This document shows positions 1 to 6,832 of a DNA stretch of 34,492 nucleotides, piece by piece. The stretch is from positions 10,003-44,494 of the forward strand of contig JAPPMB010000071.1 in NCBI GenBank assembly GCA_028819255.1, in the 5' to 3' direction. The notes under the pieces were generated by a model. It searched no databases and was not told the origin of the DNA. It saw only the letters and a program-made list of their open reading frames with translations. Both the position numbers and the translations under genes were made by a program. The DNA comes from Bryobacterales bacterium (GTDB lineage: Bacteria > Acidobacteriota > Terriglobia > Bryobacterales > UBA6623). Numbering within the stretch: position 1 is the first letter of the stretch; the number at the start of each line of letters is the position of its first letter.

Positions 1-60
1 TGGGTGTTTGTCGCGCGGGGGGGGGGGGGGGGGGGGGGTGGGGGGGGTGTAATCCCTCTC
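1..60. other. G-homopolymer tract, probable contig-edge artefact
   Basis: Bases 17-38 are an unbroken run of G, and 40-47 are a second run after a single T. Such tracts are typical of failed two-colour sequencing signal at contig ends, so this sequence should not be trusted. Just downstream, a frame reading ...GNAA then TAG at 109-111 could be the 3' end of the preceding gene, which in a Mu-like element would be the MuA transposase. That is inference, because the frame runs back into the unreliable G tract. Confidence 0.7.
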
Positions 61-132
61 CTTTTGTGGCGGGGGGCCCCGGGGGGGCGCCCCACGGGGA
101 ATGCCGCCTAGGAAGGCGGAAGGGAGAGCGCG

Positions 133-1158
133 ATGGAGACGGAATGGAAACTGACCGAGGCCCTGCTCCGAGAGGGTCTCGATGCCGTGATCAAGTGCCT
201 GGAGGGCGAGCTGCGGTGCTGCCGGGAGCCGCTCCCGCCCCAGGTGACCGAGTGCCTCGCGGCCGAGGTCGACTTCGGCTACATGCACCTGACCTACGGC
301 GCCGGCGCGGACGATCAGCGAGAGCTCCTCGACAGGCTGCGCTCGCTGCGGGAGGACCTGGGCGAGCGCTTCGCGGAGCTCTCGGCTCCCGAGCTGGCTC
401 GGGCAGTCATCGAGATCGATCCCATTGCCGCGAGGTTCCCAATGGAAGCGGGCTGGAAGGGAGCCCGGGATCGGATCGGGCTGCTTGCCGAGCCGCTTGG
501 AGACCTCCCGATCTTGGTCCCGGTCCGCGGCGCGGAAAGGCGGAGCGCAGAGCGCAGGATCGCGTGGCATCTCCGCCAGATGGGAGTGCCGGCAGGCAGC
601 CGGTCGGAATCGCCCTCCGGAGCGGCGAGAAAGGAGAGCGGCATGAGCGGCATGAGTTGCGGGCTGGAAGTGACATGGGAAAGTCTGCAAGATGACCTCC
701 TAGCATCTTTGGAAGCCGTGGAGGCGGCCTTGGCCCTTCAGGCCCCGGCCTCGGCGCTGGAGTGCCTCAGCGCGGAAGCGCATCTATGCTCCACCTGCCT
801 CTCGTTCCCGGCGAATCCCGCCGACATGCGGAAGCTCCTGCGCAGGCTGCGCTCCATGCTGGACGGTCGAGAGTCGCTTCCGGCGCTCACAGCGCCTTCG
901 CTGGCGCGCCTGATCGTCGACCTGGATCCCGTGGAGGCGTCCTTCAGCAGTTGCGCACCCTGGAGCGGGGTCATGGACCGTGTCACCAAGAGCGACGAGT
1001 TCCGCTTCATCGGCGAGGCTCCGGTCCGCGTCGCGGTGCGCGGAGCGGGCAGGGCCGACGCAGAGCGCAGGATCGCGTGGCTGCTCCGCCAGATGGGAGT
1101 TCCGGCGGGAAGCCGCTCCGAATCGCCCTCCGGAGCGGCGGAGAGGAGAGCGGCATGA
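133..1158 (+). CDS. Mu-like element early protein, tandem duplication fused in frame
   Basis: The 341-residue product is not recognised as a named family. It consists of two related halves, residues 1-170 and about 171-341. Parallel segments are SAPELARAVIEIDPIAARF with TAPSLARLIVDLDPVEASF, and a shared tail RRIAW-LRQMGVPAGSRSESPSGAA at the end of each half. At 643-646 an ATGA, identical in context to the ATGA joining this gene to the next, marks the old junction between two separate genes. Copy 1 is one base longer there, which takes the reading frame past the old TGA. The start at 133 is supported by AAGGGAG about 8 bases upstream. Its position just before a MuB-type ATPase places it in the transposition/early region of a Mu-like element. 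It may be a real fusion or the result of a one-base error. Confidence 0.7.
   Translation: METEWKLTEALLREGLDAVIKCLEGELRCCREPLPPQVTECLAAEVDFGYMHLTYGAGADDQRELLDRLRSLREDLGERFAELSAPELARAVIEIDPIAARFPMEAGWKGARDRIGLLAEPLGDLPILVPVRGAERRSAERRIAWHLRQMGVPAGSRSESPSGAARKESGMSGMSCGLEVTWESLQDDLLASLEAVEAALALQAPASALECLSAEAHLCSTCLSFPANPADMRKLLRRLRSMLDGRESLPALTAPSLARLIVDLDPVEASFSSCAPWSGVMDRVTKSDEFRFIGEAPVRVAVRGAGRADAERRIAWLLRQMGVPAGSRSESPSGAAERRAA
547..646 (+). repeat. Direct repeat, copy 1 (3' part of duplicated gene)
   Basis: This segment aligns with 1060-1158 at roughly nine in ten bases. It ends in GAGAGCGGCATGAG, the ribosome-binding site and ATGA junction. The remainder of the two gene halves is much more diverged, so the 3' parts have either been conserved or homogenised by recombination. 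Confidence 0.75.
1060..1158 (+). repeat. Direct repeat, copy 2 (3' part of duplicated gene)
   Basis: This is the partner of 547-646. Here the sequence keeps the stop codon TGA (1156-1158), which overlaps the ATG of the MuB-like gene, whereas copy 1 carries one extra base and reads through. Confidence 0.75.
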
Positions 1159-2003
1159 GTCCCAGGATTCGGGCGGGCATGGACCAGGGAACGGCCGAAG
1201 CGGCCGAGCTCCCGGGAGCCGTCCCAGATCTCCTGAACTTCCCGGTATCGGAGCGCGCGGCGATCGATGAGCGCGAAGAGCGGAAGCGCCGCCGCCAGGA
1301 GCGGAAGCAGTTCGGGCCGGAGTGGGTCGACACGCCGTCCTCGCGGCAAGTCTTCGCGGCCCTTGCCGCCGCCCGGGAGTGGGGCGAGATCGCGGTGATC
1401 CACGGCGGAACCGGCGTCGGCAAGACGATGGCGTCCAGGCGCTACGCGGAGGAGTGCGAAAACGTCTGGATCGCCGTGATGTCGCTACCTGCGAATCGCA
1501 TGCGCCCATGCCTCCAGGAGGTGGCCAGCGCCTTCCGCCTCCCGCACATGCGCGGCGGGGCTCACCGGTTGCATCTCGAGATCGTCAACCGGATGCGCTG
1601 GACCGGCGGGCTGCTGATTGTCGACGAAGCCCAGCATCTCGGCCATCCCCAGCTGGAGGCGCTGCGAGGGTTGTACGACGCCTCCGGCTGCGGGCTGGCG
1701 CTGCTGGGGAACGATCAGTTCGGTAGCAGAATCGAGCACGCTCCGAAATTCGCCGCGCTCGCGAGCCGGGTCGGCTATCGCGTGCATCTGCCGAGGGCGA
1801 AGGCCAAGGACGTGCGAGCGGTTCTCGACGCCTGGGGGGTCGAGGGCGAGGAGGCTCGCGAAAGCGGACGCCGCCTTGCCGAGCCTCCCGGGGGGCTGCG
1901 CAGGCTTGTCAGGGCACTGGAGCGAAGGGCTCGCGCGAGTGGGAAGGGCGAGGCTGCCGAGCGCCCTCGCAAACGCCGCAGCCAGTCGGGAGGCGCGGCA
2001 TGA
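1155..2003 (+). CDS. MuB-type AAA+ ATPase (transposition target-capture protein)
   Basis: The product of 282 residues is a P-loop ATPase. The Walker A motif GGTGVGKT lies at residues 84-91, Walker B LLIVDEAQHL at 153-162, and a sensor-like LALLGND follows at 181-187. Family knowledge: MuB and TniB proteins bind ATP and DNA, select target DNA and activate the DDE transposase. The basic N-terminal segment (RKRRRQERKQ, about 43-52) and basic C-terminus suit DNA binding. The ATG at 1155 overlaps the previous stop (ATGA) and follows GAGAGG. The same frame is open further upstream, but that part overlaps the preceding gene. The stop overlaps the next ATG at 2000. The GemA and gp27-type genes downstream favour a Mu-like rather than a Tn7/Tn5053-like identity. 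Confidence 0.85.
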   Translation: MSPRIRAGMDQGTAEAAELPGAVPDLLNFPVSERAAIDEREERKRRRQERKQFGPEWVDTPSSRQVFAALAAAREWGEIAVIHGGTGVGKTMASRRYAEECENVWIAVMSLPANRMRPCLQEVASAFRLPHMRGGAHRLHLEIVNRMRWTGGLLIVDEAQHLGHPQLEALRGLYDASGCGLALLGNDQFGSRIEHAPKFAALASRVGYRVHLPRAKAKDVRAVLDAWGVEGEEARESGRRLAEPPGGLRRLVRALERRARASGKGEAAERPRKRRSQSGGAA

Positions 2004-2566
2004 CCCGGTCGGCGAAGCGCCGGCGTTCCGAGCTGGCCAAGATCCACATTGGCGCCAAGCAGCTGTTCGGCGACGACCGGGAAGCCTACGAGGACATGCT
2101 CGAGGAGGTCACGGGCAAGCGCTCCAGCGCCGGCCTCGACCAGGCCGGCCGGCGCGCCGTGATCGAGCACCTGAAGTCCTGCGGGGCGAAGTACCGGCCG
2201 GCGCGCAAGTCCGGCCTGAAGCGGAATCCGCCCGAGCCGCCTCCGGAGACGGCGCGGCAGATCCGCAAGATTCGCGCCATGCTGGCCGACGACGGCCTGC
2301 CGGATTCCTACGCCGAGGCGATCCTGCAGCGCATGTGCTCGCACTCCCACCGGGTGCCCCTCCAGTGGGCCACCGGCAAGCAGCTGGGCAATGTGATCGC
2401 CGCGCTGAACTACCGGAAGAAGAGGATTCGGAAGCGGGCCGCGGCGAAAGGCGGCTCCGGCAGGAAGGGCGAGAGACGACCCCGGGCGAAGGCGAAAGTC
2501 GCTGGGAGCGGCGCGGGTCCGGGGCCGGAACTCTCGCCAAATGGCGAGATGCCTCCGGCAGCGTAG
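2000..2566 (+). CDS. GemA / Mu gp16-like regulatory protein (DUF1018)
   Basis: This 188-residue protein has the GemA/gp16 family signature. The N-terminus contains AKIHIGAKQLFGDD followed by YEDML (about 14-34), and the C-terminal half contains LQWATGKQLGNVIAAL. A very basic tail runs from about residue 145. In phage Mu, GemA is an early protein that modulates host gene expression and DNA supercoiling; the precise role here is unknown. The start overlaps the MuB-like stop by four bases (ATGA), indicating translational coupling. The family assignment is good; the function is only inferred. Confidence 0.82.
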   Translation: MTRSAKRRRSELAKIHIGAKQLFGDDREAYEDMLEEVTGKRSSAGLDQAGRRAVIEHLKSCGAKYRPARKSGLKRNPPEPPPETARQIRKIRAMLADDGLPDSYAEAILQRMCSHSHRVPLQWATGKQLGNVIAALNYRKKRIRKRAAAKGGSGRKGERRPRAKAKVAGSGAGPGPELSPNGEMPPAA

Positions 2567-2727
2567 CTTGCAATCTCGCCCCGGAAAGGGCGGTGCCAGG
2601 GCCGCGAGACTGCCGCTCTGCCCGGATTCACCTGTTGTGGCTGTCCGGCCAACCGCACCACAACCTGTTGCATGCGCGATCCGGCGCTGTGCGATACAAT
2701 GGGCATTGTGAGGAGAAAGGGACCACT
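2567..2727 (+). promoter_or_regulatory. Intergenic control region with ACAATG-GG-CATTGT inverted repeat
   Basis: This 160-base gap separates the MuB-gemA block from the next gene. It contains TACAAT (2695-2700), a possible -10 hexamer, and a perfect 6-bp inverted repeat with a 2-base spacer at 2696-2709. No well-spaced -35 is visible: TTGCAT at 2668-2673 is 21 bases upstream. In phage Mu the middle promoter lies after the early genes and depends on the activator Mor. An activator-dependent promoter here would be analogous, but that is inference. AGGAGAAAGG (2711-2720) is the ribosome-binding site for the next gene. Confidence 0.45.
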
Positions 2728-3021
2728 ATGATGGACTACCGGAAGGCGATGACCAAGGTCCGTCGACGCTATATCGTCGACCTGCTGGGCGACGATCCCG
2801 ACAGCGGTCACAACGTCCACATCCTTTGCTCCGCTCTTGCCGAGTTCGGCCAGGATGTCCGGGTCGACGAGATGGTCGCCCACGCGAACTGGCTGGCCGA
2901 GGCCGGCCTCGTCGAGTTCGTCCATCGGGATCCGCCGCTTGTCCTGCGCGCGACGGACCGCGGATGCGCCGTCGCCGACGGGAAGATCAGAGTAAGCGGC
3001 GTCGCGCGGCCGTTGCGCTGA
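2728..3021 (+). CDS. VpaChn25_0724-type winged-helix phage protein
   Basis: The product is 97 residues from ATG 2728; ATG 2731 is equally possible. A strong ribosome-binding site (AGGAGAAAGG) ends 7 bases upstream. The pattern of a helix-rich N-terminus (YIVDLLGDDPDSGHNVHIL), a VDEMVAHANWLAEAGLV recognition-helix region, a beta-hairpin wing, and a C-terminal VSGVARP matches the small ArsR-like phage protein family found beside gp27-type terminase genes in Mu-like prophages. That family is thought to be regulatory, with no established target. The next gene starts 12 bases downstream. Confidence 0.7.
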   Translation: MMDYRKAMTKVRRRYIVDLLGDDPDSGHNVHILCSALAEFGQDVRVDEMVAHANWLAEAGLVEFVHRDPPLVLRATDRGCAVADGKIRVSGVARPLR

Positions 3022-3032
3022 GGCCGGGAGCA

Positions 3033-3653
3033 ATGGGACGGCCGAGCACTGTCAATCGCCTGCCCGAGAACGTCCGTGAGGCGCTTCACGGCTGGCTGAA
3101 CGACCCTGCCATCACACAGGAGGAGGCAACGCAGCGGACGAATGCCCTGCTGGCCGAGGTCGCCCCGGAGCACCCGCGAGTCTCCTACCAGGCCGTCAAT
3201 CGCTACGACCGAAAGTTCCGTGAGGTCACGCGTCGGCTGAGGGAGTCGCGCGAGGTCGCCTCAAGGATGGTCGCCGAACTGGGATCGGCGCCGGGCGGCG
3301 AGATGGGCCGCCTTCTCACCGAGATGGTCCGAACGGTTTCCTTTCGCATCACGGCCGTCATCCAGGAGACCGACCTCGGCGAGGATGCGATTCCCAGGCT
3401 CCTCAAGCAACTGAAGGATCTCTCGCTGATCAGCCAGCGAGTCGAGGCGGCCGGAAAGATGAACGAGCAGCGCGAGCGAGAGGTTCGCGAGCTCGCTCGA
3501 CGAGAGGCGAAGGAGGAAGCCGCCAGTGCCGCCGAGGGCACCGCGACCAGACAGGGCCTCAGCGCCGAGACCGCCGCGGCGATCAGGCGAAGCATCCTCG
3601 GGCTTCGAGACGTCGACAGGAACTCCGTCGCGGCTCCTTCAAAGGCCGTTTGA
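3033..3653 (+). CDS. Mu gp27-like small terminase subunit (DUF3486)
   Basis: This 206-residue protein begins MGRPSTVNRLPENVREALHGW, which together with VNRYDRKFREVTRRLRESREVA (about 62-83) and GLSAETAAAIRRSILG near the C-terminus is the signature of the DUF3486/Mu gp27 family. These act as the DNA-recognition subunit of the headful packaging terminase. A helix-turn-helix probably lies in the first 65 residues, and the middle is a long charged helical region. The expected partner, the gp28-type large terminase, is absent downstream, so packaging cannot be completed from genes in this window. The element may be decayed, or this protein may serve another DNA-binding role. Confidence 0.82.
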   Translation: MGRPSTVNRLPENVREALHGWLNDPAITQEEATQRTNALLAEVAPEHPRVSYQAVNRYDRKFREVTRRLRESREVASRMVAELGSAPGGEMGRLLTEMVRTVSFRITAVIQETDLGEDAIPRLLKQLKDLSLISQRVEAAGKMNEQREREVRELARREAKEEAASAAEGTATRQGLSAETAAAIRRSILGLRDVDRNSVAAPSKAV

Positions 3654-3668
3654 AAGTCGTTAGACTCC

Positions 3669-3917
3669 ATGGCTCGGGTCTCGCGCTGCCGGACTTGCAG
3701 CCGCAGGCGCGCGCCGTGCGCCGCCTGCCTGCGCCGTTACGACAGGAGCCTCGGGGAGCGCAGGATCGGAGTCATCCGGGACAGGCTGGAAAGCCTGGAC
3801 CGCCAGCGGGCTCACCTTCTGGTCGAACTGGAGCGCGAGCGGCATGGCTTCGCCCGGACTGACATCTCAAGCGGGCCACCGCCCACCGTCGATGAGATCC
3901 TAGAGCGGTACCGGTAG
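3669..3917 (+). CDS. Small four-cysteine (zinc-ribbon-like) protein
   Basis: The product is 82 residues. C7-x2-C10 and C17-x2-C20 could bind one zinc ion. They are embedded in a strongly basic N-terminus and followed by a helical segment (about residues 30-60, rich in Arg, Leu and Glu). It starts 15 bases after the gp27-type stop on the same strand, without a clear ribosome-binding site, so coupling to the upstream gene is likely. No named family was recognised. The cysteine spacing and position suggest a small nucleic-acid-binding accessory protein of the Mu-like element, which is inference. Confidence 0.5.
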   Translation: MARVSRCRTCSRRRAPCAACLRRYDRSLGERRIGVIRDRLESLDRQRAHLLVELERERHGFARTDISSGPPPTVDEILERYR

Positions 3918-4158
3918 CCCCCCGACCTATTGGTATTCTCAAAGGTAGTTCAAGAGCCCTTTCAACGGCCCTTCAGGTGCCATTAATGAGTGCCGTTCAA
4001 GGTACTAAGGGAAGCCAGTGCCTGGTACGTCGAGGGTCGACAGGATTCGCCGACAGGCATTCCGGGCCGACAAGCGCAATGAGCGGCCCGCGGCAGCTCT
4101 GCGGCCAGAACGGAAACGCTTCCAGAGCACACCTCGACACATGTGAGAAAGTGGGTCC
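3918..4158. repeat. Non-coding stretch with helically phased TTCAA motifs
   Basis: No convincing gene is present. Between 3938 and 4000 the core (C/T)TCA(A/G) recurs at 3938, 3949, 3961, 3972 and 3996, at intervals of 11, 12, 11 and 24 bases, about one or two helical turns. The copies sit on the same face of the DNA, as expected for an array of protein-binding sites. The stretch directly follows the last recognisable Mu-like gene, so it could be a transposase-binding end or an operator array. The rest, to 4158, shows nothing recognisable. Confidence 0.35.
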
Positions 4159-4893
4159 ATGGGTTCGTCATCCATCGTTCGTGTCGGGACTTGGAACACC
4201 ATGTGGGCCACACCCACCAGCCCGAGAGGGCGCCGCATCCGAGCGGCCCTTGAGGTCGCGGATTGTGACGTCCTGTGCGTCACGGAAGGGTTTGCCGGGA
4301 TCTTTCCGGATGCTGGACATGTCATCAAGGCCCGCCAGGACTGGGGCTGTCCCGTCAAGGATGATCGCCGCAAGGTACTGCTTTGGAGCAAGCGCCCCTG
4401 GGCCGATGTTGATAAGGTCGGCTCGAAAGGGCTGCCGGGCGGCAGGTTCATCCGGGCCGCTACGCGCACCGCCGCAGGCACGATCCTGACCGTCGTGGGT
4501 GCCTGCATTCCCTGGCGCGGCGCAAACGTCAAGGTCTGCCGCAAGGACCGCGAGCCGTGGCAGGATCACCGCGCATGGCTCGCGGAGTTCGACGGGCTGC
4601 GCTCGACACTCCCCACGACGCGACTCGTCCTGCTCGGGGACTTCAACCAGCGAATCCCGCGACACTGGGTTCCACCGCCCGGGTCCATCGGTGAGGCATT
4701 GCTGCAGGCGTTCGAGGGCCTGAGGATCGCGACCGAGGGAAGGCTGCCGGGAGCATGCAGACCGTCGATTGACCACATCGCACATTCCCCCGATCTGGTG
4801 CCGCTAGGCGTCACGGTCTGGTGTAATTGGGACGCCGATGGCAGGCGGCTGTCAGACCACTTTGGCGTGCGGGGAGATTTCAGCCTTCCGTAA
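4159..4893 (+). CDS. Endonuclease/exonuclease/phosphatase (EEP) superfamily protein
   Basis: The product is 244 residues with all EEP-fold active-site motifs in order: GTWNTMW (10-16, Asn13), E43 in CVTEG, GDFN (160-163), SIDHI (203-207) and SDH (232-234). Family knowledge: these residues hold a divalent metal and hydrolyse phosphodiester or phosphomonoester bonds; substrates range from DNA to phospholipids and nucleotides. No signal peptide or membrane segment is visible, so a cytoplasmic nuclease or phosphatase is most likely. The gene stands alone between two non-coding stretches, next to a Mu-like element that lacks structural genes. It may be element cargo or a neighbouring chromosomal gene. 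Confidence 0.8.
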   Translation: MGSSSIVRVGTWNTMWATPTSPRGRRIRAALEVADCDVLCVTEGFAGIFPDAGHVIKARQDWGCPVKDDRRKVLLWSKRPWADVDKVGSKGLPGGRFIRAATRTAAGTILTVVGACIPWRGANVKVCRKDREPWQDHRAWLAEFDGLRSTLPTTRLVLLGDFNQRIPRHWVPPPGSIGEALLQAFEGLRIATEGRLPGACRPSIDHIAHSPDLVPLGVTVWCNWDADGRRLSDHFGVRGDFSLP

Positions 4894-5286
4894 CGGAATT
4901 CATAATTCGCGAGGGTTTCTGCCAGTCCCTTGCCTCTATCGCCATTCTGAACCGATGAGGAAGGGATTATCGGACACATGCCGAAAGCAACGACTCACTA
5001 TTACTTCGCCGGAAAGCTGTGACGCACAGAAATTCTGTGTACGGCTGCGCGAAAATTGTGGGCACAGATTGTGAGCGCTCGAAGAACCATTGAGGTTAGG
5101 GCTAAATTGCCTCGGGCCTATGGGATCGGGAGCCATGAGCAAGCGCTTCGGGCACGACCGAGTTCACAGGGATCGTTGGGGCTGCGCGCGAACGTTTCCG
5201 CGCCGGTCATCGCCCGTACAGTTTGCGGCATTAGCTTCATCGTCGGCGATGCAGAGAAGCTCCTCGGTTCCCAAGGTGGACATCTT
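4894..5286. repeat. Non-coding gap with palindrome and GCGAAA-type degenerate repeats
   Basis: No credible gene is present, and the sequence is visibly richer in A/T than its surroundings. A near-perfect palindrome CACAGAAATTCTGTG (5025-5039, 7-bp arms, one central base) is flanked by three loosely similar blocks: GCCGAAAGCAACGACTCA (4981-4998), GCCGGAAAGCTGTGACGCA (5009-5027) and GCGCGAAAATTGTGGGCA (5047-5064). The CGAAA cores recall MuA-binding end repeats, which makes this a candidate right end of the Mu-like element. The similarity is weak and the assignment is inference. Confidence 0.3.
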
Positions 5287-6261
5287 CTACCGTGACTGCG
5301 TCTGACGTACCGCGGGTGCCTTGTAGACGCGAGCTGGCGGGGGATGGTCTGGTCCACCTTCCTTGCAGTCAACGCCCGTGAAGTAATTCATTTCTATAGC
5401 CTCCATCACGCTGACCCCACCCGCCTCGCACCTCTCCTCCAAGTGTCGGCCGCGAACAACCACGTCATCTCCGGAAACCTCGACAGTTCCGAGCCAGCGA
5501 TCCCCCAGCAAGATCTTCCCGGCCAGCCGAACCAACTCCCGGCGCCGAAACTCTGGCTTCATGGCTTGTCGCCCGCCGGCGTCTCCGGGCGGCGGATAGT
5601 CGGCGCCGGAATCCGTTTCGACCTGAATGAATACCAAGGTGTTGAAGCGGCCCGACCCACCACCAGAGTACCTGAAATGGAGTACGTCCAGACCGCTCTG
5701 TGTCGATCCAAGGAACCGATACGCAAGAACCTCTCGTCCCCACAGGGTGTCTGGGTCCTCGTTTCCGTTCGTGTTTGAGCCGCGGTCTTCGAGAGTGTAT
5801 ACCCATGGCCACGACGGCACCATAGGATCGTCCTGTGGCGTGGCGAAGATGTCTCCGAAGTAGCGATTGCTGCCCTGCGAGTCGAGCAGATTGATCGCTA
5901 CCACCTGGTCGCGAAGGTCGCTGAGGCTGCCGACCAGGTCCCCAACGATCTTCGGATGTACGAACGGCTCCTTCTTAAAGGAGTACGTAGCGTGAGAGCG
6001 ACTCTCCTCGCTTGTCTCTATGGGACCAAGTCGGTCGATCAGGTTGGGGCCGAAGAGAAAGGTAAGAAACGCAATAATCGTCATGCACGCACTCCACGAC
6101 CAAATGCGCTTCCGAGGTTCTACACCGGTCTCCGGCTCTCGATCTGGGTGTCGCGGATTCGCCACCTCCGGTTCCAGAGAATCATTACCGGAATCCGTCA
6201 GTCTTGCGGGACCCATGTCAACGCTGCGTTTCTCCGGGGGTAGCGAACGCTCTTGAGGCAT
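5287..6261 (-). CDS. Orphan membrane-anchored protein, unknown function
   Basis: The predicted product is 324 residues with no family recognised. A charged N-terminus of about 50 residues is followed by one hydrophobic segment (WSWSACMTIIAFLTFLFGPNLI, about 54-75). After that comes a soluble, probably beta-rich domain of about 240 residues with no transmembrane segments. The layout suggests a single-pass membrane protein with the C-terminal domain outside the cytoplasm, but topology is uncertain. Two cysteines (C279 in EERCEAGG and C300 in VDCKEGG) could form a disulfide there. Codon and base use are less GC-rich than in the flanking housekeeping genes, consistent with recent acquisition. The start may be 6261 or an internal ATG near 6216. 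Confidence 0.5.
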   Translation of the reverse strand: MPQERSLPPEKRSVDMGPARLTDSGNDSLEPEVANPRHPDREPETGVEPRKRIWSWSACMTIIAFLTFLFGPNLIDRLGPIETSEESRSHATYSFKKEPFVHPKIVGDLVGSLSDLRDQVVAINLLDSQGSNRYFGDIFATPQDDPMVPSWPWVYTLEDRGSNTNGNEDPDTLWGREVLAYRFLGSTQSGLDVLHFRYSGGGSGRFNTLVFIQVETDSGADYPPPGDAGGRQAMKPEFRRRELVRLAGKILLGDRWLGTVEVSGDDVVVRGRHLEERCEAGGVSVMEAIEMNYFTGVDCKEGGPDHPPPARVYKAPAVRQTQSR

Positions 6262-6803
6262 AGCCCTTCGCGATCATACATTATCCGAGGAACACTTGGC
6301 ATGAGGTTTGTCCCGTGCGACCGAGACAGGCTCCTTCGTCTTCGGTCGGAACTCGGAAGTAGTTCCAACTGGTGCAGCACCCACTGCCTCCGTGCCAACC
6401 GCTGCAAGGCCAATCCCTTTCCAATGCCCTGCCATTTTCGTGACAACCCCCGACGACTAACGGCACCAAGGGTGCCGCGTCACGTAAATGTTGCTCCAAG
6501 GCCCTTCGACCACCGTTCGTGGCTCCCAGGGGAGTCGCTCCCAGCGCCCCAAGTCCATCACCAGAGTTTCTTCGCCTGACACGGGAAGCTTCGCCGGGCC
6601 GCCAGGTAGCGCTCGATTTCGCCGCTGGCGCTGTCGCTGAGAGCCACGAGGCGCGACTTGCGGCTCTTGGCTCGCGCAAGCGAGTGTCCGCCTACAGCGT
6701 GAGCCTGACTCCTCGCACCAAATCTGTGTCGCTAATTTCTGCGTCGCCGTCTCGCTAATATTCGCGTCTTACAGCCACGCTCCGGTGGAGAGTGAGCCAC
6801 CGA
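6262..6803. other. Gene-poor stretch upstream of the efflux operon
   Basis: About 540 bases contain no convincing complete gene. Several overlapping open frames exist on both strands, but none has a ribosome-binding site, a recognisable domain or typical codon use. The only recognisable protein-like signal is the minus-strand fragment at 6558-6731, listed separately. The region looks like decayed mobile DNA at the border of the island. Confidence 0.5.
6558..6731 (-). pseudogene. Possible tyrosine recombinase remnant
   Basis: On the minus strand, a short open segment bounded by stops reads KSRLVALSDSASGEIERYL followed by AARR. This resembles the lysine-bearing beta-hairpin and following helix of tyrosine recombinases (family pattern: GKxxKxRxVPL, then a helix ending RYL). 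The catalytic Arg, His and Tyr regions are not present nearby, so at most this is a fragment. The match is by eye over about 25 residues and could be chance. Confidence 0.25.
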
Positions 6804-6832
6804 TTGACATTCGTCCTGTCGCCCCCCATAAT
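6804..6832 (+). promoter_or_regulatory. Sigma-70 promoter of the tetR-efflux operon
   Basis: TTGACA (6804-6809) and CATAAT (6827-6832) are separated by exactly 17 bases, a near-consensus housekeeping promoter. Transcription should begin around 6838-6841. That excludes the longer tetR reading frame beginning at 6785 and leaves a leader of only about 15-20 bases before GTG 6857. Confidence 0.8.

Noticed and set aside
1155..2003. Tn7/Tn5053-type TniB rather than MuB
   Set aside because: The ATPase alone could fit either, but the GemA, VpaChn25_0724-type and gp27-type genes that follow are hallmarks of Mu-like elements, and no TniQ is present.
4838..5305. Several 65-80 codon open frames after the EEP gene
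   Set aside because: They lack ribosome-binding sites and recognisable sequence, overlap one another, and lie in A/T-richer DNA dominated by short repeats.
6253..6758. Overlapping open frames on both strands before tetR
   Set aside because: None has a start signal or coherent protein character; only the short recombinase-like fragment seemed worth recording.
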